From positions 2,170,001 through 2,234,000 of the forward strand of contig NZ_CP085193.1 in assembly GCF_024298965.1 (NCBI RefSeq): a stretch of 64,000 nt of DNA. Reading direction: 5' to 3'. The notes under the pieces were generated by a model. It had not been told where the DNA came from. It saw only the letters and a program-made list of their open reading frames with translations, and ran no database searches. Positions 32,753 to 43,910 of the stretch are shown here, piece by piece (the first letter of the stretch is position 1; each line of letters starts with the position of its first letter). Position numbers and translations under genes: made by a program. Source of the DNA: Streptomyces rapamycinicus NRRL 5491 (GTDB lineage: Bacteria > Actinomycetota > Actinomycetes > Streptomycetales > Streptomycetaceae).

Positions 32753-34249
32753 CTATTCCCAGGCCAGCCGCACCCGGGCGCCGGGGTCCGCCACCTGCGT
32801 CCATGTCTCGGCGATGCGCATGGTCGTCCTGCGCGCGCCGTCGTACGGCGGCCAGCCGGGGTCGCCCGTCCTCGCGAACCGGATCCAGGTGGAGTGGACC
32901 CGGGAGGCGAGTTCGGCGGGCGGGTCGGCCGGGCCGAGGATCGCCTCGGGACCGTGCAGCCGCGCCGGCCCGGTGCGGTCGAACACGAACGGCAGCTCCA
33001 TGACGTGCGAGGCGCCGAGCCGGCCGTCCAGCGCCGCCGACCGCCACGCGAACTCGTAGACGTGCGTACGCGACGAGGGGTGCTGGGCGTGGGCGGTCGC
33101 GAGCCGCCGGGTGCCCGCGCCGAACAGGGCATCCGTCATGATGGCGGCCCGCAGCTCGCCCGGGGACGCCCCGGGCCGTTCCCGGCGGTAGACCTCCACC
33201 AGCTTCTCGGGGGCGGGGTGGGAGCGTGCCGCCGTGGTGTGGACGTCCTCCTCGGTCGAGGATGTGAGGTGGCCAGACGGGACCAGATAGAGGTTGCCCT
33301 CCTCGGCGGTCGTGCCGAGCAGCAGATCGATGCCCGCGCCACGTCCGGCGGCCACGGCCTCGGCCGGCTGCTGGTCCAGGACGAGGCTGAACGCGCTCAG
33401 GCCGATCAGCGGGTCGAAGCGCCCGTCGGCCGTGAGGTCGATCCCGGCGAGTTGGGGCATGGCCTCGACGAAGCGCTCGTCGGGGACCGGCGCCAGCGCC
33501 TCCGCGGTCGCGGCGGTCCCCAGGAGACGGGCCAGGGCCTGGGTGACCCGGCTCGCCTGGGCGCGGCTGAACGCCCCCAGGCCGCTGCCGCTCTGGATGA
33601 TCGCCCGCCGGAAGAGCCCTTCGGCCCGTGGGTCGGCCACCACCGCGCCCACGATGGTGGCACCCGCCGACTGGCCGAAGAGCGTCACCCGGGACGGGTC
33701 GCCCCCGAAGGCCGCGATGTTCTCCCCGACCCAGCGCAGCGCAGCGATCACATCCAGCAGGCCCCGGTTGTCGGGGGCGTCGGGGAGATGCAGAAAGCCG
33801 GGTATCCCGAGCCGGTAGTTGAGGGTGACCAGGACGACGCCGTCCCGGGCGAAGGCGGTGCCGTCGTAGAGCTCCGACCGGGTGGACCCGGCCACGAAGC
33901 CGCCGCCGTGCACGAACACCATCACGGGCAGGTCGTCGCGTGTGGTGTCGGGCGTCCAGATGTTCACCGCGAGGTAGTCCTCGCCCGGGACCCAGCCCTC
34001 TCCGAAGTACGGGGACATGTCGAGGCGGCCGAACGCGTCGCGCCTCGGCTGCGGTGCCGTGGGGCCCGCGGCGGTGGCGTCCCGGACACCGTCCCAGGGC
34101 GGGTGCGGTGCGGGCGGGGCGAACCGGGCCGCGCCACGTGGCGGGGCGGCGTACGGGATGTGCCGGAAGACGGCGGCGTGCTCCTCCTGGCGGCCGCGGA
34201 CCGCGCCATGGGAGGTCGCGACGACGGGGGCGGTGGTGTGGTTCGTCAT
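32753..34249 (-). CDS. Type-B carboxylesterase / para-nitrobenzyl-esterase-like
   Basis: 498 residues, no signal peptide. The alpha/beta-hydrolase core is complete: FRHIPYAAPPRGAARFAPP near the N-terminus, oxyanion motif VMVFVHGGGFVAGS, nucleophile Ser in TLFGQSAGATIVG, acidic member in GTTAEEGNLYLVP and His in GASHVMELPFVF. YRLGIPGFL and NRGLLDVIAALRWVGENIAAFGGDPSRV are typical of the carboxylesterase/cholinesterase family. It is upstream of and on the same strand as the sugar operon, separated by a 206-base promoter spacer, and 40 bases downstream of the MBL gene. Ester substrate unknown; acetylated or feruloylated sugars would fit the neighbours but is speculation. Confidence 0.9.
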   Translation of the reverse strand: MTNHTTAPVVATSHGAVRGRQEEHAAVFRHIPYAAPPRGAARFAPPAPHPPWDGVRDATAAGPTAPQPRRDAFGRLDMSPYFGEGWVPGEDYLAVNIWTPDTTRDDLPVMVFVHGGGFVAGSTRSELYDGTAFARDGVVLVTLNYRLGIPGFLHLPDAPDNRGLLDVIAALRWVGENIAAFGGDPSRVTLFGQSAGATIVGAVVADPRAEGLFRRAIIQSGSGLGAFSRAQASRVTQALARLLGTAATAEALAPVPDERFVEAMPQLAGIDLTADGRFDPLIGLSAFSLVLDQQPAEAVAAGRGAGIDLLLGTTAEEGNLYLVPSGHLTSSTEEDVHTTAARSHPAPEKLVEVYRRERPGASPGELRAAIMTDALFGAGTRRLATAHAQHPSSRTHVYEFAWRSAALDGRLGASHVMELPFVFDRTGPARLHGPEAILGPADPPAELASRVHSTWIRFARTGDPGWPPYDGARRTTMRIAETWTQVADPGARVRLAWE

Positions 34250-34289
34250 GCGTGGTCTGTCTCTTCCTCAGGTTAGCTCCGGCCGCCGG

Positions 34290-35192
34290 TCACAGGCGTG
34301 CGAAGGCTGCCCATTCCTTGACGGCGAACGTGCCGCCCTCGCGCCGTACCTCGGCGGCGCCGTGGCCGCCCAGGTGGGCCGGGAAGACCAGGGCGTGTCG
34401 ATCGGCTGCCCGGCCGAGGACCCGGCGGCGGGTGGCGCGGGATTCGGCGGGGTCCTCGCAGAAGCAACTGTTGGTGTCGGGGTCCGCGATCTGCACCGGG
34501 CTGTGCAGCAGGTCCCCCACGAAGAGCGCGCGATCGCCTCGGGAATCGAGAGCGAGCACGGAGGATCCCGGTGTGTGTCCGGGGGCGAGCTCCAGACGCA
34601 GATTGGCGTCGATATCGAGGCTGCCGTCCCACAGCAGCGCCTTGCCCGCTTCCCGGATGGGGGCGACGGAATCCTCGAAGACGTTCTGATTGCCCCTGCC
34701 GAGCAGTGGCTTGTGCTCATTCTCCGGATTCCAGAACTCGAAGTCACGCTCGGGGATGAGATACGTGGCGTTCGGGAAGGTCGGCACCCACTGCCGACCG
34801 TCGAGACGGGTGTTCCAGCCCACGTGGTCCACGTGCAGATGGGTGTTGACCACGATGTCCACGTCCTCCGGCCGCACCCCGGCCCTGGCGAGATTCCCCA
34901 GGAAGTCGGTGTTCAGATAGCTCCACACCGGTGCGTAGGGCCGGTGCTTGTGGTTGCCCACCCCGGTGTCGACGAGAATGGTCTTGCCCTCGCTGCGCAG
35001 GACCCAGGTCTGGATCGCGGAGCGCACGTTATCGGTGCCCGGGTCGTAGAAGTCCGGGACGAGCCAGGAAGCGTTGTCCTCCCAGAGCTCCTCAGAGCTT
35101 TCCGGAAAGAAGGTCCGGAACGTCAGGTCGACGGATCCGAAGTATTCCTCGACGCGTGTGACGGTGACGTCGCCCAAGGTTATCTGCTGCAT
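34290..35192 (-). CDS. MBL-fold metallo-hydrolase
   Basis: 300 residues, no signal. The metallo-beta-lactamase zinc motif reads DIVVNTHLHVDHVGWN (HxHxDH), with later ligands in LELAPGHTPGSSVLAL and ALFVGDLLHSPVQI, and the terminal His in ALVFPAHLGGHGAAEV. The N-terminal part (TWVLRSEGKTILVDTGVG) and overall plan resemble the AttM/AHL-lactonase and related small-molecule hydrolases rather than class B beta-lactamases. Downstream is a carboxylesterase 41 bases away on the same strand. Upstream is a 365-base divergent spacer shared with the xylanase gene. Substrate unknown. Confidence 0.88.
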   Translation of the reverse strand: MQQITLGDVTVTRVEEYFGSVDLTFRTFFPESSEELWEDNASWLVPDFYDPGTDNVRSAIQTWVLRSEGKTILVDTGVGNHKHRPYAPVWSYLNTDFLGNLARAGVRPEDVDIVVNTHLHVDHVGWNTRLDGRQWVPTFPNATYLIPERDFEFWNPENEHKPLLGRGNQNVFEDSVAPIREAGKALLWDGSLDIDANLRLELAPGHTPGSSVLALDSRGDRALFVGDLLHSPVQIADPDTNSCFCEDPAESRATRRRVLGRAADRHALVFPAHLGGHGAAEVRREGGTFAVKEWAAFARL

Positions 35193-35327
35193 GGATATTC
35201 GCCTTGCTCATGAGAAGTCCGATTCACAGCAGAATCCTCGTCGGGGTGGGTCGAGGACGGTATCCGTCACCTGACTGCAGTCACTGACGGTGGCGGGCAG
35301 CACGCCCGAAAACACGTCATCACGACA

Positions 35328-35342
35328 CCGAAAACTTTTCGG
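35328..35342. promoter_or_regulatory. Xylanase-type operator CGAAAACTTTTCG
   Basis: CCGAAAA-C-TTTTCGG is a perfect 15-bp palindrome, about 215 bases before the xylanase ATG in the 35193-35557 divergent spacer. Its core resembles the CGAAA(N)TTTCG element described for Streptomyces xylanase promoters and the CGAA-N-TTCG half-sites reported for the BxlR repressor. It may also affect the divergent MBL gene. Confidence 0.6.
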
Positions 35343-35395
35343 AGACTGGTGAGGTGAGATCCTTTGTGCTGTCGATGACCACGTACGCTCACTGA

Positions 35396-36946
<1,551 letters not shown>

Positions 36947-36986
36947 CCAACCGGCAGGGAACCACACCCGCACTTCAGGAGGGACC

Positions 36987-37748
36987 ATGACCGGACGCGG
37001 AAAGACCGCTCCAAGACGAGCGGGGACACGGAGCACCGGGAGAGCGCGGCGGTTCGCGCTCGTCGCCGCGGCCACGGCCGCCCTCGCGGGGTTCTCCGCC
37101 GCCCCGTCGCCCGCGGCCACCCACGGCGCGGCGCACACCGAGCGGGCCTGGGCCGCCTGCCCCAATGGCTACGTGGGTCTGACGTACGACGACGGGCCGA
37201 ATCCGGGGTCGACGCAGGCGCTGCTCAACGCCCTGCGGGCGGGTGGCGCGAAAGCCACCTTCTTCATCTGGGGGCTCCACGCCGACCAGTATCCGGACCT
37301 GCTCAGGGCCGAGCAGGCGGCGGGTATGTGGATCGCCAACCACACCACCTCACACGCCCATCTCACCCAGATCGGCGAACCGGCGGCGTACAACGAGATC
37401 TCGGGCGCCCAGAACACCATCCGGCGCATCACCGGACAGACACCCACCCTGTTCCGGCCGCCCTACGGGGAGACCAACGCGCAGGTCAGGACCGATGAGG
37501 CCCGTCTCGGGCTGACCGAGGTGCTGTGGAGCGTGGACTCCCAGGACTGGAACGGGGCCGGCACCCAGCAGATCGTGCAGGCCGCCGCCACCATGCGGGC
37601 GGGCAGCATCATCCTCATGCACGACGGCGGATACCAGACCACGGTCGCCGCCGTGCCGCAGATCCTCAGCGGGCTCGCGGCACGCGGACTGTGCCCCGGC
37701 AGGATCACGGCCGGAGCGGGTGGCGGCGCGGTCGTCACGGCTCCCTGA
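36987..37748 (+). CDS. Secreted polysaccharide deacetylase (CE4, acetylxylan-esterase-like)
   Basis: 253 residues with AGGAGGGACC before the ATG. Signal peptide RFALVAAATAALAGFSAAPSPAA. The NodB/CE4 motifs are intact: YVGLTYDDGPNPGS (catalytic Asp and metal-binding Asp), WIANHTTSHAHLTQ (two His ligands), FRPPYGETNAQ, LWSVDSQDW and IILMHDGGYQTT (catalytic His). It resembles Streptomyces acetylxylan esterase (AxeA), which normally adds a linker and a carbohydrate-binding module; here the chain stops after ITAGAGGGAVVTAP, so that module is missing. Location after a xylanase suggests removal of acetyl groups from xylan; chitin deacetylation cannot be excluded. Its 3' end overlaps that of the antiporter gene by 14 bases. 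Confidence 0.92.
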   Translation: MTGRGKTAPRRAGTRSTGRARRFALVAAATAALAGFSAAPSPAATHGAAHTERAWAACPNGYVGLTYDDGPNPGSTQALLNALRAGGAKATFFIWGLHADQYPDLLRAEQAAGMWIANHTTSHAHLTQIGEPAAYNEISGAQNTIRRITGQTPTLFRPPYGETNAQVRTDEARLGLTEVLWSVDSQDWNGAGTQQIVQAAATMRAGSIILMHDGGYQTTVAAVPQILSGLAARGLCPGRITAGAGGGAVVTAP

Positions 37749-39114
37749 GCGCGGTATCCGGCTGACCGCTTCCGGCCGCGTCGCGCGGCAGCGGCCGCGG
37801 ACCCGCCCCGGCATCCGCCGCGCCACCGGCGCCCCCGTGTTCGCCACCGCGGTAGGCGGTGCGTGACGGGGGCGCCGGCAACAGGCGCTGCAGCAGCGGG
37901 CCGGTCATCATCGTGGTGACCACGGCCATGGCCACCATCACGGTGAAGACGCGGCCGTCGATGACACCGAGGCCCAAACCCACGTTGAGCAGGACGAGTT
38001 CGGTGAGCCCGCGCGCGTTCATCAGCACGCCGAGGGTGATGGCCTGCCGTGGAGTGGCCCCGGTGAGCCGGGCGGCGGCCGCGGCGCCGATGAACTTGCC
38101 CGCGCAGGCCGCGACGAGCACGGCGAGCAGCATGGCCAGGCCCTGGCCGCCGAGCCCCTGGAAGTTGACGGACAGCCCGGTGACGGTGAAGAAGACCGGG
38201 AGCAGCAGCAGGCTCGCCTGCTCGATGCGCGCGGGCACCTCCGGGGTGTGCGCCTCGAGCAGGCGGCGCGGTACGACGGCGCCGAAGACGAAGGCGCCGA
38301 ACACGGTGTGCAGTCCCATCGCGTCGGTGGCCCAGGCCGACAGCAGCAGACCGCTGAAGACCACGCCTTGGACCACTGTGCTGTCCCGGTTCCAGGACCG
38401 CTCGGCCGCCAGCATCCGATGCAGCGCGGGCTTGACCACATACAGCATGGCGAGGACGAAGAGGGCGGACAGCAGCGCCATCCGGGCCAGCGGCCAGGAG
38501 CCGTCGGCGTTCACCACGACGACCACGACCGCGAGGATGCCCCACGCCAGCAGGTCCTGGAGGGCGGCGCAGGCGAGCGCCATGGTGCCGATGCGCTCCC
38601 GCGCCAGACCGTGGTCGGTCAGGATGCGGGCGAGCACCGGGAAGGCCGTGATGGACATGGCCGCGCCCAGGAACAGCGCCGGGCCGAGCAGCCCCATCCG
38701 CCCCCGCTCGGTGAGACCCCAGGACGCGAAGGCGACGGCCAGGCCCGTGCCCAGGGCGAACGGCAGGGCGACGGAGCTGAGCGAGACCGACACCACCTGA
38801 CGGCCCCGGCCGCGCAGTTGCGCCACGTCGAGGTGGTATCCCACGCCGAACATGAAAAGCACGAGGCCCAGTTGGGCCAGCAGCTGGAGGAAGGGCCGGG
38901 CCTGGTCCGGGAACAGGACGGCGGTCGGATTCCCGGGCAGCAGCCCCAGCAGACTGGGCCCCATCATCAGGCCCGCGGCGATTTCCCCCAGCACCGCCGG
39001 CTGCCGCAGCCGCTGGGCGATCCGCCCGCAGACGACGGCCGCGGGTACGACCACGGCAAGGCCGATCAGCACATCACGGATGGTCTCTTCCAGCGCACTG
39101 CCACTCATGGCCAT
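37735..39114 (-). CDS. CPA2-type cation:proton antiporter
   Basis: 459 residues with about 12 hydrophobic spans from DVLIGLAVVVPAAVVCG. Typical CPA2 features: LRQPAVLGEIAAGLMMGPSLLG (TM2 region), GLVLFMFGVGYHLDVAQL, LGAAMSITAFPVLARILTDHG, CAALQDLLAWGILAVVVVV (Asp in the ion-binding helix), FGAFVFGAVVP and LGVLMNARGLTELVLLNVG. The last 45 residues are a Gly/Ala-rich polar tail. It is convergent with the deacetylase and has 190 bases to the next gene. Na+/H+ or K+/H+ exchangers of this class often lie beside natural-product clusters, but no direct link to the NRPS is shown. The ATG start is weakly supported; M3 (MSGSALEET) is an alternative. Confidence 0.9.
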   Translation of the reverse strand: MAMSGSALEETIRDVLIGLAVVVPAAVVCGRIAQRLRQPAVLGEIAAGLMMGPSLLGLLPGNPTAVLFPDQARPFLQLLAQLGLVLFMFGVGYHLDVAQLRGRGRQVVSVSLSSVALPFALGTGLAVAFASWGLTERGRMGLLGPALFLGAAMSITAFPVLARILTDHGLARERIGTMALACAALQDLLAWGILAVVVVVVNADGSWPLARMALLSALFVLAMLYVVKPALHRMLAAERSWNRDSTVVQGVVFSGLLLSAWATDAMGLHTVFGAFVFGAVVPRRLLEAHTPEVPARIEQASLLLLPVFFTVTGLSVNFQGLGGQGLAMLLAVLVAACAGKFIGAAAAARLTGATPRQAITLGVLMNARGLTELVLLNVGLGLGVIDGRVFTVMVAMAVVTTMMTGPLLQRLLPAPPSRTAYRGGEHGGAGGAADAGAGPRPLPRDAAGSGQPDTALREP

Positions 39115-39259
39115 GGCCCTCCCCCGTCACCGGCTCCGCCCAGTCTCGGTGAGCCAACTCCCATGCAGAAATGCGCACTTGGACGATTGGACATAGCGGG
39201 CCAACGCCGGGCACGGTTGCCGTGGACGTACGTGTTTCCCCCGTACCGGGCAGCCCGAA

Positions 39260-39295
39260 GCCCGGCACCGGGACGGGGGATCCACGGTGCCGGGC
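39260..39295 (-). terminator. Terminator hairpin of the MacB-type ABC operon
   Basis: GCCCGGCACCG and CGGTGCCGGGC pair perfectly (11 bp) over a 14-base loop, ending 8 bases past the permease stop at 39304. There is no T-tract. It fits transcription from the right. Confidence 0.65.
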
Positions 39296-39303
39296 GGCTC
39301 GGT

Positions 39304-40502
39304 TCAGACCGTACGCAGCGCCTCCGTCGGTGGCATCCGGGCCGCCCGCAGGGCGGGCAGCAGCCCGGCGATGGCGCCGATGGCCACGGCCGCGCCGAGT
39401 CCACCCGCCCAGGCGAGCACCGGGACGACGGTCTCCCAGCCCTTGACGCCCGCGTAGACGAACGTCGCCAGCGTGCCCAGCACCACCCCGACCGCGCCAC
39501 CGAGCATGGCGAGCAGGATCGCCTCGGAGAGGAACTGCAGCCGGATGGTGCCACGGGTGGCGCCGAGCGCCCGCCGCAGGCCGATCTCCGAGCGGCGTTC
39601 GAGCACGGAGATCACCATGGTGTTGGCGACGCCGATGCCCCCGACGAGCAGGGCCACCGCCCCCAGCCCGAGGAAGAGTCCGTCCAGCGCCGACCGCGCG
39701 GCGGCCCGGGCCTCGAGCGCGGCCGACGGCTGGGTGACACTGACCTCGCTGGGGTTCTGCGGATTGGCCGTGGCGGCCAGGACGTTGCGGACCTCCTTGA
39801 CCTGGTCGGTGTCCGACCGTACGTACACCGTGGAGGGGTGGCCGTCGAAGTCCAGGTACTTCTCCGCGGCCTCGTAGCCCACCAGCACCGCCGAGTCGAT
39901 CTCCGGTGTCAGCTTGGCGGGCTTGAGCACCCCGGACACGTAGAACCACTGGCCGCCGACCCAGACGCGCATGCCCGGGTGGATGCGGGAGATGCCCAGC
40001 CGGCTGGCGGCGTCCCAGCCGAGGACGGCCACCGGCTGCCGCGCGGTGGCGGCGTTGAGGTATCTGCCCTGGGCCATCGAGGTGCGCACCGCGGCCGGGA
40101 GGCGCAGGCTGGCGGCGTTCACCGAGAGCGAGTTGGTGTTGAGGCTCGGGATGTGCGGGCTGCGGTACGCCTCGGCGTCGGTCTTGCCGGTGCTCTGCAC
40201 CGCCTCGACCGGGCCGATCCGGGAGATCATGCCCGGCGCCTCGACGGGGAGCTTGGCGTCCCCGCCGCCCAGCGACTGGCCCGGAGTGACCTTCAGCAGA
40301 TTGGTGCCCAGCTTGTCGATCTCGGCGAGCAGTCCGGCCTGCGAGGAGGACGACAACCCGAGCACCGCCACCATCGCGGCGACGCCGATGGCGATGCCCA
40401 GCGCCGACAGGGCGGCCCGCATCCGGCGGGTGCGCAGGCCCACGCTGGCGGTCCGGCTCAGGTCGGCGGGGTGGAGTCGGCCGGGGGCGGGGGCCGTGGA
40501 GG

Positions 40503-40506
<4 letters not shown>
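39304..40506 (-). CDS. MacB/FtsX-type ABC export permease
   Basis: 400 residues. The first span [25 protein letters not shown] precedes a large extracytoplasmic domain (about residues 55-265, with [37 protein letters not shown]) and three C-terminal spans ([48 protein letters not shown] and [21 protein letters not shown]). [18 protein letters not shown] is the conserved cytoplasmic MacB_PCD/FtsX motif. Its ATG overlaps the TGA of the ATPase gene. With the ATPase and the membrane-fusion-like protein upstream it makes a MacAB-type machine, which in actinomycetes exports or senses peptide and lipid antibiotics. Confidence 0.92.
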
Positions 40507-41263
<757 letters not shown>

Positions 41264-41267
<4 letters not shown>

Positions 41268-42418
41268 GACGCGGGCACCGCGATCTTCTGGCCGACCTCG
41301 AGTCCGGCGCCGCTGACCTCCACCTTGCCCTCGCTGTCGTCGAAGATCCCGGTGCGCACCGAAATCAGCTTGTGTTTGCCGCCCGCGTCGACGGTCTCGA
41401 CGGCGTAACCGCCTCCGGCGAGCGCCAGCAGCGCGTTCACGGGCACCGACAGCACGTCCTTCACCGTGTCGGAGACGATGGCCACCTGGACGGGCGCCTG
41501 GTCGAGCCCGCCCGTCGCCTTCGGGTCCTTCGGCTTGATCTGCACCTCGATCGTGGTCTTGTCGTCGACCTGTTTCGCCACCTTCCCCACCGACGACACC
41601 TCGCCGTCGGTCGACTTGCCGTTGGGGAGGGTGACGGTCACCTTGTCGCCGACCGCCACTCCGGTCTGCTGACTGGCGTTGAGCTCGACGGTGACCTGCC
41701 GCTTGGTCGAGGAGACCTGAAGGACGTTCTGCCCCTGCCCGGCCGGGCCGCCGCGTACGGCCCCGGACTTGATGACCCGGACCTCCTCGGCGGGCAGGAA
41801 CACCGCCTGCCCGAGCGACAGTTCACCCGTCTCCTTCAGCCCGACGTCCTCCTGCAGCTCTTTGAGGGCGTAGAAGGTCTGCATGCTGAAGTAGTCCGAG
41901 TCGGGGTCGATCTGCGTCTTGGTGGCGTACTTGAGGCTGACGAGCGCGGCGTTGAGCTGCCGCACATCGGAGCCCTCGGCGCCGTAGGCCAGATCGCGGT
42001 ACACCGGCTCGGCGGCGCCCTGGAGCATCACCACCGGCTTGCCGCTCACGCGGTAGAGCACCTCGCCCTGACTGATCACATCGCCCACGGCGGGCAGCCT
42101 GGTGATGGTGCCCTTGGCGTTGTTGACGACGTCGTACGAACCCGCGTAGCCGAGCGTCCCGTTCTCCAGGGTACGGGCCGACAAGGACCCCTGGGTGACC
42201 TTCGCCAGCCCGGTGGGGGCGCTGGTCCTGGCCGACGAGTCCTTCTCGGACTTCTTGAACGGATCGGCCACGACGACGCCCGCGCCCGCCGCGACCACGA
42301 TCGCCACGACGACGACCGCGGTCAGCCCGCGCCGCTTGCGCCGCGCCGGTGGCGGCGCGCTCTGCCGCTCCGGGGGGCTCGCTTCCTCGTCCTCGGTCGG
42401 GGTCTGCGTCGCACTCAC
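41264..42418 (-). CDS. Membrane-fusion-like (MacA/HlyD-type) protein with peptidoglycan-binding-like domain
   Basis: 384 residues; the GTG at 42418 overlaps the TGA of the lipoprotein gene. A basic cytosolic segment ([10 protein letters not shown]) leads into one transmembrane helix ([19 protein letters not shown]). The extracellular part has [29 protein letters not shown] and then [21 protein letters not shown], an adaptor/lipoyl-like strand pair. A PG_binding_1-like stretch follows ([19 protein letters not shown] ... [20 protein letters not shown]), then [38 protein letters not shown] and [33 protein letters not shown], the beta-barrel of HlyD-type adaptors. In Gram-positives such proteins couple MacB-like ABC pairs to the cell wall. 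The partner ATPase starts 4 bases inside its stop. Confidence 0.85.
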
Positions 42419-43020
42419 GCCGAGCCCCCACCGGGCTTGTTGGGCTCCATGTTGCGCAGGGACTCGGGCTGGTACTGCTTGCAGGCGTCCTCCGCCTTCT
42501 TGAACTGCGGAGTGGTCGGGTCGACCTCCAGCTTGAAACCACCGCTCTCGTCGGGATCGGGGAAGCTGGGCACGCCGTTCTTGCGCATGCACTTGGCGTA
42601 CTTGAGCTTGTCCTCGGTCGGCCACACATCGCCCGGACCGCCGCCACCCTCCTGCGGGGGCGGGGCCGGCATGTACTGCTTGCAGGCTTTCTCGGCCTTC
42701 TGGAACTCCTGTGACTGCGGGTCGATTCCGGCGCCCATGCCCTCACCGGGCTTCGGGTCCTTGAAATCGGGCAGACCGTTCTTCCGCATGCACTCCGCGA
42801 ATTTCAGCCCGTCCCCTTGTGTACCGGCCTCGGGCTTCTTGGACTGCGAGCCCTTCCCGGAGCCCACGCTGGCCACGCTCTTATCGGGTTCGTCGCTGTC
42901 GCCACAGGCAGTGGCGAGCAGGGCGACCCCGGTCAGCAGCGCCGCCAGTGCGGTGGTGCGCCGCAGCCTCTTCTTGGGTGCGGCACTGCCATCCGACGGC
43001 CGCTCCGTGATAACCACCAT
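42415..43020 (-). CDS. Lipoprotein with two Cys-containing 'CMRKNGxPxFxDP' repeats
   Basis: 201 residues. The signal RLRRTTALAALLTGVALLATACGD carries an LATAC lipobox. The mature chain holds two repeats of about 60 residues, each with FAECMRKNGLPDF/YAKCMRKNGVPSF, a DP-rich turn, then EFQKAEKACKQYMP/QFKKAEDACKQYQP: one Cys near the start and one near the end of each repeat, probably a disulfide. The repeats are separated by a Pro/Gly-rich linker. The same repeats occur in the membrane protein at 43321. It is first in the MacB-type operon and overlaps the adaptor gene (GTGA), so an extracellular accessory role in binding the exported compound or sensing it is inferred. I know no assigned function for the family. 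Confidence 0.8.
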   Translation of the reverse strand: MVVITERPSDGSAAPKKRLRRTTALAALLTGVALLATACGDSDEPDKSVASVGSGKGSQSKKPEAGTQGDGLKFAECMRKNGLPDFKDPKPGEGMGAGIDPQSQEFQKAEKACKQYMPAPPPQEGGGGPGDVWPTEDKLKYAKCMRKNGVPSFPDPDESGGFKLEVDPTTPQFKKAEDACKQYQPESLRNMEPNKPGGGSA

Positions 43021-43132
43021 GCCACTGTCCCCATTCCTTCGGGATTTCCTGTACCTCCTGTTTTAGCGAGGGGGCGGTTTCGCTGAGGTTTCAGTGGGGG
43101 TTACGGCCCGAGGTGTAGAGGTCCCGGCGCGC

Positions 43133-43199
43133 CGGGCATGCGGAAGCCCGGTCTGACGGGCATGCGGAAGCCCCGGGCTACCGGGCGTACGGAAGCCCC
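43133..43199. repeat. Three copies of CGGGCATGCGGAAGCCCC repeat
   Basis: Copies start at 43133, 43157 and 43182 (24-25 base spacing), the third with GTAC in place of ATGC. They belong to the same GGAAGCCCC-type repeat family as the island at 16640-17250. They lie in the 300-base spacer between the two Cys-repeat genes, next to the hairpin at 43200. Confidence 0.6.
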
Positions 43200-43228
43200 G
43201 GGCCGCCGGACGGGTGGTCCGGCGGCCC
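43200..43228 (-). terminator. Strong terminator hairpin of the NRPS transcript
   Basis: GGGCCGCCGGAC, loop GGGTG, GTCCGGCGGCCC: a perfect 12-bp stem, 93 bases past the stop of the gene at 43321 on the minus strand. It probably ends the NRPS plus Cys-repeat-protein transcript; the MacB-type operon at 43020 would then have its own promoter. Confidence 0.65.
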
Positions 43229-43320
43229 AGGGCAGAGGCGGCCACCCGGCAGGGCACCGCGCGCGGCACGCGCAGAGGGCCGACATGGGCCTACGCGAGG
43301 CCGGGCGGGACCGCCCGGGG

Positions 43321-43890
43321 TTACGCCGGGCCCGGCGCCCCCGCGGGCAGGTGCCGCTCGCAAGCCTTGTGCGCGTCCCGGAACTCGGGCGACTTGACGT
43401 CGATCCCGGCCTCCTCGGGGGCGAAACCGCCGCCCTTCGGATCGGGGAAGTCGGGCACGCCATTCTTCCGCATGCAGTCCACATACTTCGTCAGATCGGG
43501 CATCCCACCGGGCGGCGGGGAAGCCCGGCGCCCTTCGGGCATCAGCCGCTCGCAGACCTTCTCCGCCTTCTTGTACGCATCGCCCTTGACATCGATACCG
43601 CTGCTGGGGTCGAGCAGAATCGAACCGTCCGCGGCGGGATCGGGAAAGTCCGGCACACCATTGTCCCGAAGGCATTCGACGAAGGCCATGCTTTGGGCCC
43701 TCTTGTCCCCCGCCCCGGCGCTGCCGGAGGACTTCGGGGAATCGTCGGAGCCGAGCGCGAAACCCAATCCGCCGGCCACCATCGCGATCGCCAGAGCAGC
43801 CCCAAGTGAAACGAGCAGAATGACTAATCTGCCCTGTCGGCGCGTGCCCTCGGGCGGCCCGACCGCTGCCGCGTTCTCCTTCTCGTCCAT
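43321..43890 (-). CDS. Membrane-anchored paralogue with two Cys-containing 'CxRxNGVPDFPDP' repeats
   Basis: 189 residues. A cytosolic N-terminus (MDEKENAAAVGPPEGTRRQG) is followed by one transmembrane helix (RLVILLVSLGAALAIAMVAGGLGFAL), so it is tethered by a helix instead of a lipid. Outside there are two repeats: MAFVECLRDNGVPDFPDP ... AYKKAEKVCERLMP and KYVDCMRKNGVPDFPDP ... EFRDAHKACERHLP, matching those in the lipoprotein at 42415. It starts 20 bases after the NRPS stop and is probably on the NRPS transcript, whereas its paralogue belongs to the exporter operon. This links the two operons. Role unknown; an immunity or binding protein is a hypothesis. Confidence 0.8.
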   Translation of the reverse strand: MDEKENAAAVGPPEGTRRQGRLVILLVSLGAALAIAMVAGGLGFALGSDDSPKSSGSAGAGDKRAQSMAFVECLRDNGVPDFPDPAADGSILLDPSSGIDVKGDAYKKAEKVCERLMPEGRRASPPPGGMPDLTKYVDCMRKNGVPDFPDPKGGGFAPEEAGIDVKSPEFRDAHKACERHLPAGAPGPA

Positions 43891-43910
43891 ACTCTCTCTC
43901 CACCCTCTCC

